Origin: CAXBMB01 sp963976695
GTDB lineage: Bacteria; Pseudomonadota; Alphaproteobacteria; Kiloniellales; DSM-21159
Direction of reading: 5' to 3'
NCBI GenBank assembly: GCA_963976695.1
Contig: CAXBMB010000001.1
Location: forward strand, 62,001-126,000
Length of the DNA: 64,000 nucleotides
Shown here: one piece after another, positions 25,576-35,350 of the stretch
How positions within the stretch are numbered: the stretch's first letter is position 1
Layout: each line of letters opens with the position of its first letter
Notes under the pieces: model-generated
Databases searched by the model: none
The model's input: the letters and a program-made list of their open reading frames with translations, nothing else
Told to the model about the DNA's origin: nothing
Position numbers and translations under genes: made by a program

Positions 25576-26334
25576 CTAGATGCAGCGCCCGCCATCGACC
25601 TCCAGCAGCACGCCGGTGATGAAGTTTGCTTCGTCGCTGGCCAGATAGAGGGCGGCGTTGGCCAGATCCTCGGGCGTGGAAAAGCGGCCCAACGGAATGG
25701 TCGCCATGAATTTGGCCCGGTTTTCCGGGGTGTCGGGCAGGCCCATGAAGGTTTCCAGCAGGCCGGTGGCGCCAATCACCGGGCAGAGCGCGTTGACCCG
25801 GATGTTGTCGGCGGCCAATTCGACCGCCAACGACTTGGTCAAGACGTTCGCCGCCCCCTTGGAGGCATTGTAGACCGACAGGTTGGGACGGGGGCGCAGG
25901 CCGGCGGTGGACGCGGTGTTGATGATGCAGCCGCCGGCCTGGGCGCGGAACTGCGGCAAGGCTTCCTGAACCGCCAGATAAATCGCCTTGACGTTGACAT
26001 CGAAAATCCGGTCGTACTCGTCGTCGGTGACCTCGGCCAGGGGTTTGTTGCGATGGCTCCAGCCGGCGTTGTTGACCAAAATATCCAACTTGCCGAAACT
26101 CTCGACCGCGTCGGCGATCATCGCCCGGACCTGGGCCCGCTTGGTGACGTCGCAGTTGTGGTAGCGCGCCCGGCCGCCGGCGGCGGTAATTTCAGCCGCC
26201 ACTCTGGTGCCGCCGGCGACGGCGAAATCGGCGACGATCACCGCCGCGCCCTCGGCGGCGAACCGCTTGGCGATCCCCTCGCCGAACCCCGAACCCGCCC
26301 CGGTGACGATGGCGACTTTTCCGTCCAATCTCAT
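25576..26334 (-). CDS. Short-chain dehydrogenase/reductase
   Basis: A 252-residue classical SDR. The cofactor motif is TGAGSGFGEGIA near residue 11. NNAG lies near 88. The catalytic Ser is in NTASTAGL and the Tyr-x3-Lys in YNASKGA. The C-terminal GVLLEVDGGRCI is typical. It reduces or oxidises a hydroxyl/keto substrate with NAD(P). Closest general resemblance is to FabG-like and glucose dehydrogenase-like reductases, and the substrate is not predictable. It is a single gene on the minus strand, tail to tail with the metallopeptidase gene. Confidence 0.88.
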   Translation of the reverse strand: MRLDGKVAIVTGAGSGFGEGIAKRFAAEGAAVIVADFAVAGGTRVAAEITAAGGRARYHNCDVTKRAQVRAMIADAVESFGKLDILVNNAGWSHRNKPLAEVTDDEYDRIFDVNVKAIYLAVQEALPQFRAQAGGCIINTASTAGLRPRPNLSVYNASKGAANVLTKSLAVELAADNIRVNALCPVIGATGLLETFMGLPDTPENRAKFMATIPLGRFSTPEDLANAALYLASDEANFITGVLLEVDGGRCI

Positions 26335-26702
26335 AGTGTTGTCCTCTCCAATCGGCTGTGAAGTCCCGAACGTTGATCGTTATTACGCCAATAGAATAGA
26401 TCATGAAGCCGCGACGGGGGTCAAAGCAGCTGTCGGCACCGCTGCTGTGCCCAAAAAGCCCTACCGTGTGATCGACGAAAGCCGTCGCGCTCGGCGCCTC
26501 GACTCCCGCCAAGGCCGGCCGTCGGCAGCCGGACCCCGCCTTTGGCGGTCGGCGGCCAATGGGCGGCGTGGCGGTCGTTTCGACTGGACAGCGGCGTGGT
26601 CGCTCCCCTAGATCAGGCGGCCCGCCCGGCGGTGTTGCCGGCGCGGCGCCCGCCCGGTCTTTCTTTCCCCGCAACCTTTCCCCGCAACGGAGTGCTGCCC
26701 CC
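26335..26702. other. Divergent intergenic region upstream of the SDR and DUF1330 genes
   Basis: About 370 bases between divergent starts. No gene supported. The 26335-26430 part is less GC-rich and probably holds the SDR promoter. Confidence 0.4.
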
Positions 26703-26996
26703 ATGTCTGCTTACATCGTCGCCATGATCGAGATCACCGACCCCCAGGGGTACGCCGACTATCGCGCGCAAACGCCCGATTTGATCGCCAAGTACGGCGG
26801 GCGCTTCCTGGTTCGCGGCGGTGAGTTGGACATCAAGGAAGGTGATTGGCCTCATCCGCGCGTCGTGGTGATCGAATTCCGCGACATGGAAAGCGCCCAG
26901 GCCTTTTACCATTCCCCGGAGTATCAAGCGATCCTGCCGCTTCGCACCAATCACGCCGTCGGCAACCTGGCGGTGATCCCTGGTGCGGAAATTTAA
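26703..26996 (+). CDS. DUF1330 domain protein
   Basis: A 97-residue protein with the DUF1330 ferredoxin-like fold signature. It opens with SAYIVAMIEITDPQGYADY, then GGRFLVRGGE and VVVIEFRDMESAQAFYHSPEY. The start is ATG 26703; the frame upstream is arginine/proline-rich noise. The family is related to EthD/antibiotic monooxygenase-like dimeric barrels. The reaction is not established. It stands alone, with about 800 bases of non-coding DNA after it. Confidence 0.85.
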   Translation: MSAYIVAMIEITDPQGYADYRAQTPDLIAKYGGRFLVRGGELDIKEGDWPHPRVVVIEFRDMESAQAFYHSPEYQAILPLRTNHAVGNLAVIPGAEI

Positions 26997-27814
26997 TTAT
27001 CAGAACGGTGGAAATTGACGGCACAAACAAACGCTATAGTGGCGTCGAGGGGTCAACCACTTTAAATCGGTGTGAATTTATTATGGCTTATTGTCGCGCT
27101 CTTTCGCGGCGCGGCTTCGACGGCGCTTGGTTCGGCGTCGAAAATTCTCAGACGAGCTTTCCCGGGGCGCCGGCGGCTTGGCCGGCACGCGCGCCGCGCT
27201 GCCTGTCTTAACCGATTGTATTGACTGAATATCTTTGAGTTTTGGCGCAAACCCCGAGGGCAAAGCCGGCGGAAGGGAACAGATTGGCTTTGCCGCGCCA
27301 ACAGCTTATTGTAGGTGTCCATAGAAAATGGTTCTCAATGGCAAGAACTAGGTTTACTGTCTCTGTTCGGCCGACGATCTGGTTGCGTCTCAATAATCTT
27401 GAGTAATAATTCCAGCTCGCGTGGTTCCAGAGGTAATTAGCGAATATAGTTTTGGTTTTATTTTTGGAACTTAAAACTTGGTTAACCTTTTCTTGATGTC
27501 CTACAAAGTTTCAGCGGCAGTAGGCGGTGGCGGGCGGCAGTTACGCGGCCTTCCCGGCGGCGGCGTTTCTTCAATAGCCAGCCGGGAAAGCAACAAATTC
27601 TCGCTGATAGTTGGTGATTGGGAGCAGTGGTTTAGCGATGGCGAGGACAGTTGGGTGAGGGAGCTTGATATTGGTTACAGGACGCGCCAGACCGCGCGGC
27701 GCGCGCCCCGGGTGGCGCGCCGCAGCCAAGCGGCGGCCCCGCTGAGGCGTGATTTGGGGCGCTGTCTGGAGTCTCCGCGTGAGGAAGGCTGCTTGAATGC
27801 GAAAAGGTGAGCCG
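26997..27814. other. Long intergenic region upstream of the tandem kinases
   Basis: About 820 bases with no gene I can support. 27116-27142 holds a 7-bp inverted repeat (TTCGACG / CGTCGAA) in GC-rich DNA, possibly part of a weak terminator. 27205-27240 and 27390-27480 are AT-rich and are likely promoter positions for the kinase genes. Open frames at 27062-27322 (minus) and 27478-27810 (plus) lack family features. Confidence 0.5.
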
Positions 27815-29410
27815 ATGGCAACGATCCTCATACTCGACGACCGCGTGACCAACCGCCGGATTCTGGAGCGCTTGGCCAAGGTATTGGAGCCCGAGGGCGA
27901 GGTGGTTTCCTTTGCCGACCCCCTGGACGCGCTGGACTGGCTCGACCGGCATACGCCCGACCTGGTGATCTCGGACTACAAGATGCCCAATCTGAACGCC
28001 TCGCAGTTCATCGAGCGGTTTCGCGATCTTCCCGGCTGTATCGACGTGCCGGTGATGGTCATCACGGTCTACGAGGATGTGGACTTCCGCTACAAGGCCT
28101 TGGAGGCCGGGGCGACCGACTTCCTGCTTTCGCCTTTCGACCATCGGGAGTTCAAGGTTCGAGTCAGCAACTTGCTGAAACTGCGCAAGCAGCAGCTGAT
28201 CATCCAGGCCCGGGCCTACGATTTGGAACAGCGACTGGCCGAGGATCATCAGCATATGGAGGAGCTGCGTCTGGCGAGCCAGGAGCGGCTTCGCACGGTG
28301 ATCGACGCGGTTCCGGCGATGATCTATGCGGTGGACCGTGACAACCGTCTGCTGTTTCTCAATTCCCAGGCGGCGCAACTGGCCGGAGTGTCGGTGCCGA
28401 GCGCCATTGGCCAGCGCGCGCAGGAGGTGTTTCCCAGCGCCTTTGGCCGTGAAAGTGAGAAGCTGGATGCGCAGATCTTCAACGGTGGCGAAGAGGCGCG
28501 AATATACGAGCAGCTTCTGTTTCGGAACGGACACGAGCAGGTGATGCTGGCGACAAAGCGCCCGATCAAGGGGGCCGACGGCAGCAATCAGAACGTGGTG
28601 ACCGTGGCCTTTGACATTACCGAGCGCAAGCAGGCAGAGCAGGAGTTGCTGGTTGCGAAAAATCAGGCGGAAGAGGCCAGCCGGTCGAAGTCGGAATTCC
28701 TAGCCAATGTCAGCCACGAACTGCGCACGCCGCTGAACGCCATCCTTGGTTTTTCCGATATAATGAAACGGGAGATGCTGGGTCCGATCGGGTCGCCGCG
28801 CTACCGGGAGTATTTGCGGGACATCAACGGGTCGGCCGGGCACCTGCTGAACATCATCGATGACATTCTTGATCTCTCGAAAATTGACGCCGGCCAGATG
28901 GAGTTGTGCGAAGATCCGTTGGATCTGGCGCAGTTGATTGACGATACCCTGATCTTGGCCGAGGGCCCGGCGGCGGAAGCCGGGGTGTCGCTCTCGCGCC
29001 GGTTCTGCGCCGAGACCCTGCCGTTCCTCGGCGATGAAACCAAGTTGAAGCGGGTGCTGCTCAACCTGCTGTCCAACGGCATCAAGTTTTCCCAGCCGAA
29101 CGGCAAGGTGGCGGTGCTGGTGGAGCAGGACAAGGAGGACTGCCTGGTGCTGTCTGTCGAGGATCAGGGCATCGGCATGACGGAAGCGGAAATCAAACTG
29201 GCGGTGTCGCGCTTCGGTCTGGTGCAGTCCGCCATGACGCGCCAGCATCAGGGCACCGGACTTGGCCTGCCGCTGTTGATCAATTTAACGGAAATGCACG
29301 GCGGAACCTGGCGGATCCAGTCGGAACGGGGCGTGGGAACAAAGGTCTCGCTGAGGTTCCCGGCCGAACGATACCTGCAGCGCCGTCCGCGGATCGAGTT
29401 GGTCAAGTAG
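27815..29410 (+). CDS. Receiver-PAS-histidine kinase protein
   Basis: I start at ATG 27815 (MATILILDDR), with AAGGTGAG about eight bases upstream; this gives 531 residues. A receiver domain comes first (about 1-125, phosphoacceptor D54 in VISDYKMPN). A short coiled coil and a PAS domain (about 160-280, ERLRTVIDAVPAMIYAVD) follow. Then comes a HisKA domain (H301 in SHELRTPLNA) and an HATPase (NLLSNGIKFS, DQGIGM, GTGLGLPL). An N-terminal receiver makes it a phosphorelay intermediate that senses via PAS and is itself gated by another kinase. There is no membrane segment, so it is cytosolic. It precedes the hybrid kinase gene by about 180 bases on the same strand. Confidence 0.88.
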   Translation: MATILILDDRVTNRRILERLAKVLEPEGEVVSFADPLDALDWLDRHTPDLVISDYKMPNLNASQFIERFRDLPGCIDVPVMVITVYEDVDFRYKALEAGATDFLLSPFDHREFKVRVSNLLKLRKQQLIIQARAYDLEQRLAEDHQHMEELRLASQERLRTVIDAVPAMIYAVDRDNRLLFLNSQAAQLAGVSVPSAIGQRAQEVFPSAFGRESEKLDAQIFNGGEEARIYEQLLFRNGHEQVMLATKRPIKGADGSNQNVVTVAFDITERKQAEQELLVAKNQAEEASRSKSEFLANVSHELRTPLNAILGFSDIMKREMLGPIGSPRYREYLRDINGSAGHLLNIIDDILDLSKIDAGQMELCEDPLDLAQLIDDTLILAEGPAAEAGVSLSRRFCAETLPFLGDETKLKRVLLNLLSNGIKFSQPNGKVAVLVEQDKEDCLVLSVEDQGIGMTEAEIKLAVSRFGLVQSAMTRQHQGTGLGLPLLINLTEMHGGTWRIQSERGVGTKVSLRFPAERYLQRRPRIELVK

Positions 29411-29592
29411 CCCGGCGTGAGGATTAACAGGATCTTCAGTCCCCTCATGTCATGATCCGTGTCATGATCTTGCGTCGCATTGCCGGTTTTGATGCTGGTT
29501 TGGATGCCGGTTTGGACGGTGCGCCGGCCCCAGCCCGGTGATTGGCGAACCGGGGTTGGACAAAGGCGCCGGATAAGGGGATAGCCCGAAGA

Positions 29593-32220
29593 ATGGTCGC
29601 GGAAGAACAGCCAGCACAATTGCCAGTCAGGTCGCTGCGCGCGCGATTTTTTCAGCCCGACGGCAACAGTGAGCATGAGCAGGCCCTGGTGCGGATCGCG
29701 GCCGGTTTCGCGGTGATTGCCTATATCCTGGTGTTGCAATTGCTGGGCTATGACGGCTGGTCGAGCGCCGGCCTTCGGGGGGGAAACCTCCTGGCCTGCA
29801 TCTATGTGGCGCTGGTGGGGATGGCCTATGCAACCGGGCTGTTGATTTCTATTGTGCTGCACCCGCAGCCCTCGGTGCCGCGTCAGTTCCTCGGCATGCT
29901 GCATGACAATATTTCCCTTACCTTGTTTCTGTTTTACGGCGGCGAGCTGACGGCCTTCTGGTTTCCGGTTTATCTGTGGAACTCCTTTGGCCACGGGTTT
30001 CGCTACGGCCCCAGGCTGTTGATCGCCTCGGCGGTGGTCTCGGTGTTGGGCTTTGCTTGGGTGGTGTCGACAACCCCCTACTGGACCAGCCAGATTTTTC
30101 TGTCGGCCGGCCTGTTGACCGGCCTGGTGGTGCTGCCGGCCTATGCCTTTTCCCTGCTGCGCAAACTCACCAGAGCCAAGGCGCAGGCGGAGATCGCCAA
30201 TCAGGCCAAGTCCACCTTTTTGGCGAACATGAGCCATGAACTGCGCACGCCGCTGAACGCCATCATCGTGCTGTCGCGGCTGCTGCGCGCGGGACAACTG
30301 ACCGCCGATCAGCGTGACATGGTCCATTCAATCCACCTTTCCGGGCGCTCCCTTCTGTCGTTGATCGGCAATGTGCTGGATCTGTCGAAGGCGGAATCGG
30401 GGCGCTTGGAGTCGTCACACCAGAGCTTCGACCTCTATGAGGTGCTGGCCGAGGTGCAGGCCATCGCGCAGCCCCAATGTCAGGAAAAAAACCTGGGCTT
30501 TTCGCTCTATCTGGACAGCGACGTGCCCTGGCAGCTGGCGGGGGATCCGCAGTTTCTCAAACAAATTCTGATCAACCTGACCGGGAATGCCGCCAAGTTC
30601 ACCGCCGCGGGCCAGGTGGCGTTGCGGGTTGTGCGCGCGCCGCCGGCCGACCAGACCGGGCGGCGCGACGGCCCGTCGCGTCTGTGTTTCGAGGTGATCG
30701 ATAGCGGGATTGGCATCCCCGAGGCGGCGCAGGCTCAGATTTTCGATCGCTTCGTTCAAGCCGACGAGGGCATTACCCGCGCCTTCGGGGGCACCGGGCT
30801 CGGGCTGGCGATTTCCCGGCAGTTGGCTCAGCTGATGGGCGGCGTCATCAGCGTGGTCAGCCAGCCGGGGTCGGGATCGACCTTCTGGCTCGAGGCCCCG
30901 TTCGAAGCCCCACTCGACACGCCGGTCGCGGCGCCGCTCGAAACGCCGCCATCCCATCCGCGGTCCCCTGGAAGGCGGGCGCTGGTTGTTGGCCGCGGCG
31001 AACTGGCCCAGGCGACCCAGCAGGGGCTTTGGGCGCTGCAATTCGTCTGTGATCGCTGCGAGAAACTGGCCGAGGCGGCGGCGCAGTTGGAGGCGGAGGG
31101 CGACGGCGGGCCGCCGCTGCTGTTTCTGGTTTCCGACAACACCCCGGAAGAGGTCTTTTCCTGGCAGGCGGCGCTGCGCGACAGGGGCAAGGCGCCGCCG
31201 GCGGTCTACGTCGGCCCGCAACAGCCGGACGCGCGTCGCCTCGAGCGCAGCTTCCTGTCCTGGCTGGCCGATCCGCGCGACAGCCAGGGCTTGGCCCGGG
31301 TGGCGCACCTGTTGGATTGCATCCTGCCGCCGCTGGAGAACGCAGACGACAGCCCGGTCGCGCAGATCCCGGCCGGCCCGCGCCTTTCCATCCTGGTCGC
31401 CGATGACAACCTGGTCAATCGACGGGTCGCCCAACGCACGCTGGAGGGCGTGGGACATCAGGTGAGCCTGGTGACCAATGGCGAGGAAGCGCTGGATGCG
31501 CTGGATGAAGCCGACGCGGCCGGCCGGCCCTTCGATCTGGTGTTGCTGGACATGCATATGCCGGTGATGAGCGGCCTGGAAACCGCCAAGTTCTACCGGA
31601 TGACCCACCTGGAAGAGCCCGGCTTGCCGCTGATTGCCCTAACCGCCGACGTGACCCAGGCGACCCGCGAGGCGGTTGCCGACGCCGGCATGGACGCCTG
31701 CTTGAACAAGCCGTTGGATCTTGACCTCTTGATGGAAACCCTGCGCGCGGTCATGGCCCGTCGGGGGATTGACCTGGATCTGCCGGTTGGCAAGCCCGCT
31801 GCGGGCGGCAATGTGGTCACCCACCCGCGGTTTTCCAGCGAGGTGCATCCGGTGATCGACCGGCGGGTTATCCAGCGGCTGGAGGAACTGGCGGACGGGG
31901 ACGATTTCGTCACCAGCCTGATCGACGACTTTGTCGCCGACACCCTGACGCTGGTGGCCGAGCTTTCGCAGGCGCTGGCGGCACAGGAAGCCATGCGGTT
32001 TCGCGATCTGCTGCATGCCCTGCGCGGCAGCGCGGTCAACATCGGCGCCAGCAATCTCTATGAGTTGCTGCTGGCCAACCGGGCGGTGGGCGGCGATGAC
32101 CTGGAAAATCACGGCGCGGAACTGCTGCGACGGATCAACGGCGAGTTGGCGCGCGTGCATCAAGAACTGCGACGCTATCAGGCCGGCCATCGACCGCAGG
32201 TTCGTCCAGGTTTGGGCTGA
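29593..32220 (+). CDS. RpfC-like hybrid histidine kinase (membrane, HK, receiver, HPt)
   Basis: I start at ATG 29593 (MVAEEQPAQL), giving 875 residues; a TTG at 29542 is in frame but weaker. Five or so membrane segments lie at about 33-185. HisKA follows with H215 (SHELRTPLNAI), then HATPase (NLTGNAAKFT, DSGIGIP, GGTGLGLAI). Residues about 440-590 are a pseudo-receiver-like spacer. The receiver at about 597-715 has D653 (LVLLDMHMP). An HPt domain at about 760-850 has H808 (LLHALRGSAVN). This layout is that of RpfC-type sensors. No RpfF synthase gene is in the window. A relay to or from the preceding receiver-kinase is plausible but unproven. Confidence 0.88.
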   Translation: MVAEEQPAQLPVRSLRARFFQPDGNSEHEQALVRIAAGFAVIAYILVLQLLGYDGWSSAGLRGGNLLACIYVALVGMAYATGLLISIVLHPQPSVPRQFLGMLHDNISLTLFLFYGGELTAFWFPVYLWNSFGHGFRYGPRLLIASAVVSVLGFAWVVSTTPYWTSQIFLSAGLLTGLVVLPAYAFSLLRKLTRAKAQAEIANQAKSTFLANMSHELRTPLNAIIVLSRLLRAGQLTADQRDMVHSIHLSGRSLLSLIGNVLDLSKAESGRLESSHQSFDLYEVLAEVQAIAQPQCQEKNLGFSLYLDSDVPWQLAGDPQFLKQILINLTGNAAKFTAAGQVALRVVRAPPADQTGRRDGPSRLCFEVIDSGIGIPEAAQAQIFDRFVQADEGITRAFGGTGLGLAISRQLAQLMGGVISVVSQPGSGSTFWLEAPFEAPLDTPVAAPLETPPSHPRSPGRRALVVGRGELAQATQQGLWALQFVCDRCEKLAEAAAQLEAEGDGGPPLLFLVSDNTPEEVFSWQAALRDRGKAPPAVYVGPQQPDARRLERSFLSWLADPRDSQGLARVAHLLDCILPPLENADDSPVAQIPAGPRLSILVADDNLVNRRVAQRTLEGVGHQVSLVTNGEEALDALDEADAAGRPFDLVLLDMHMPVMSGLETAKFYRMTHLEEPGLPLIALTADVTQATREAVADAGMDACLNKPLDLDLLMETLRAVMARRGIDLDLPVGKPAAGGNVVTHPRFSSEVHPVIDRRVIQRLEELADGDDFVTSLIDDFVADTLTLVAELSQALAAQEAMRFRDLLHALRGSAVNIGASNLYELLLANRAVGGDDLENHGAELLRRINGELARVHQELRRYQAGHRPQVRPGLG

Positions 32221-32370
32221 GAGGCGGTGCAAAAGCGCGCGATTTGAGCGGGACTGCGCTGCGGGCCCTGCAGGACGGAAAGGTCTTGTAAGCTCGGAGC
32301 GGCGGGTATAGGTTACGCCGCATGCCATAGGGCTTGCTTTAGTTTTTACATTGGCAAGTCACAAGAAGAT

Positions 32371-32398
32371 GGTGGGCCCGGCGCCCGCCTTTTTTATT
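32371..32398 (+). terminator. Terminator-like hairpin in the rimP-nusA leader
   Basis: GGTGGGC (32371-32377), loop CCGGC and GCCCGCC (32383-32389) form a 7-bp stem with one G-U pair. It is followed by TTTTTTATT (32390-32398). It sits just upstream of the rimP coding region and after the hybrid kinase gene. It could terminate the kinase transcript or act as an attenuator for the nusA operon. NusA is known to influence its own operon's leader in other bacteria. Confidence 0.7.
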
Positions 32399-32410
32399 AG
32401 GTTGGACCCG

Positions 32411-32980
32411 GTGGCAGGATCTGATCAGGCACAGTTAGGAACGGGATGGTCATTGGCTAGCGATCGCCAGGACAATAATAAGCTTGCGCGCACCAGCGAA
32501 GGCAAAGCCGCGAGCATTGAAGCGCTTATCTTGCCGACGGTCGAGGACCTCGGTTTGGAGATTGTGCGCGTCGCCTTGATGGGGGATCGCGACACGATCC
32601 TGCAGATCATGGCTGAACGCCCCGATGGCAGCATGTCGGTGGAGGACTGCGCCTCTCTGTCGCGCGCCCTGTCCGCCCTGTTGGAGGTGGAAGATCCGAT
32701 TGCCGGCCACTACACGCTGGAAGTTTCGTCGCCAGGGTTGGATCGACCGCTTACCCGGCTCAAGGACTATGCGCGGTTTGTTGGCTTTGAAGCACGGGTC
32801 GAACTGGAGATTCCACGCGATGGACAGCGGCGGTTTCGCGGTCGTCTGCGGGGGGTTGAGGCGGAGGAAGTCTTGCTGCAGGACGACGGTGCGGAGGCGC
32901 CCCACCGGCTGCCGTTTCGAGATATCCTTCGAGGCAAGTTGATTTTGACAGATGAGCTTCTGGCCACGGCCAGGGCTTAG
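32411..32980 (+). CDS. rimP: Ribosome maturation factor RimP
   Basis: RimP is needed for 30S subunit maturation. The core is unmistakable: ALILPTVEDLGLEIVRVAL, SVEDCASLSRALSALLEVED, YTLEVSSPGLDRPLTRLKDY and a C-terminal SH3-like part ending LPFRDILRGKLILTDEL. The start is unresolved. The open frame reaches back to TTG 32351, but that would run through the leader hairpin and its T tract. I list GTG 32411; TTG 32453 is also possible and closer to the usual length. It is the first gene of the nusA operon, 62 bases before nusA. Confidence 0.88.
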   Translation: MAGSDQAQLGTGWSLASDRQDNNKLARTSEGKAASIEALILPTVEDLGLEIVRVALMGDRDTILQIMAERPDGSMSVEDCASLSRALSALLEVEDPIAGHYTLEVSSPGLDRPLTRLKDYARFVGFEARVELEIPRDGQRRFRGRLRGVEAEEVLLQDDGAEAPHRLPFRDILRGKLILTDELLATARA

Positions 32981-33042
32981 AGCAGACCGGCCTCGGGCCG
33001 GGGCCGTGATCTAGAACGATAACTAAGGAAGAGACGCGAAAG

Positions 33043-34668
<1,626 letters not shown>

Positions 34669-34670
34669 GT

Positions 34671-35339
34671 TTGGCAACCAAAGAGATCGCGCCGGAAGAA
34701 GCTCACGCCGCCGATGAGGTCTTTCACAGCGAGCAACCGGAAAAGGGCCCGACCCGACGGTGCTTGGTTAGCGGTGAAAGACGTGGCAAGGAAGAGCTGA
34801 TTAGGTTTGTTGTGGATCCGGAAGGACGTCTGGTGCCGGATTTGGCCTGTCGCCTGCCCGGGCGCGGGCTGTGGCTGCTGGCTGACCGGGGGCTGTTTGA
34901 AAAAGCTTGCCAACGCAGGTTGTTTGCGCGGGCGGCGAAAGCGAAGGTCGAGGTTCCGGAGGGGTTGGGCGCGGAGGTCGAACGGCAACTACGTCGTCGC
35001 GTGCTCGATCACCTGGGGTTGGCCCGTCGGGCCGGCGCTGTTGTGGCGGGCCATGATAAGGTTCGGGTTTGGTTGACGCAGGGCAAGGCTGCCTTGTTGA
35101 TGCAGGCCTGTGACGGCGCGCTGGCGGCGCGTCGTCGGGTGGAAGCCTTGGGTCGAGGGCATCGTCCCGATCTCAAGGTGATAGAAGAATTTGATGCTGA
35201 GGCGCTGGGATACGCGCTGGGCCGCTCGCCGACTGTACATGTCGCGCTGCTGCCCGGAGGCGCAGCGGAGCGGCTGACTGTGGAATTTGCGCGCTTGGTG
35301 GGCTTTTCGGCCCCCGGTTCGGACGTGGCGAGGAAGTGA
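34671..35339 (+). CDS. YlxR/L7Ae-type RNA-binding protein
   Basis: A 222-residue protein that joins an N-terminal YlxR (DUF448) domain to a C-terminal L7Ae-like domain. The first has RRCLVSGERRGKEELIRFVV and LACRLPGRGLWLLADRG; the second has LGLARRAGAVVAGHDKVR and ALLMQACDG. This fused form between nusA and infB is usual in alphaproteobacteria. YlxR binds RNA (RNase P RNA in Bacillus). The start is TTG 34671, two bases after the nusA stop; I see no better ATG or GTG. Translation is probably coupled to nusA. Confidence 0.88.
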   Translation: MATKEIAPEEAHAADEVFHSEQPEKGPTRRCLVSGERRGKEELIRFVVDPEGRLVPDLACRLPGRGLWLLADRGLFEKACQRRLFARAAKAKVEVPEGLGAEVERQLRRRVLDHLGLARRAGAVVAGHDKVRVWLTQGKAALLMQACDGALAARRRVEALGRGHRPDLKVIEEFDAEALGYALGRSPTVHVALLPGGAAERLTVEFARLVGFSAPGSDVARK

Positions 35340-35350
35340 GTGCTAAAAAG

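Noticed and set aside
27116..27142. 7-bp inverted repeat after the DUF1330 gene
   Set aside because: Loop of 13 bases, no U tract and 120 bases from the stop; too weak to call a terminator.
27478..27810. Plus-strand open frame before the receiver-kinase gene
   Set aside because: Low-complexity Arg/Gly content and no homology I recognise; probably leader DNA.
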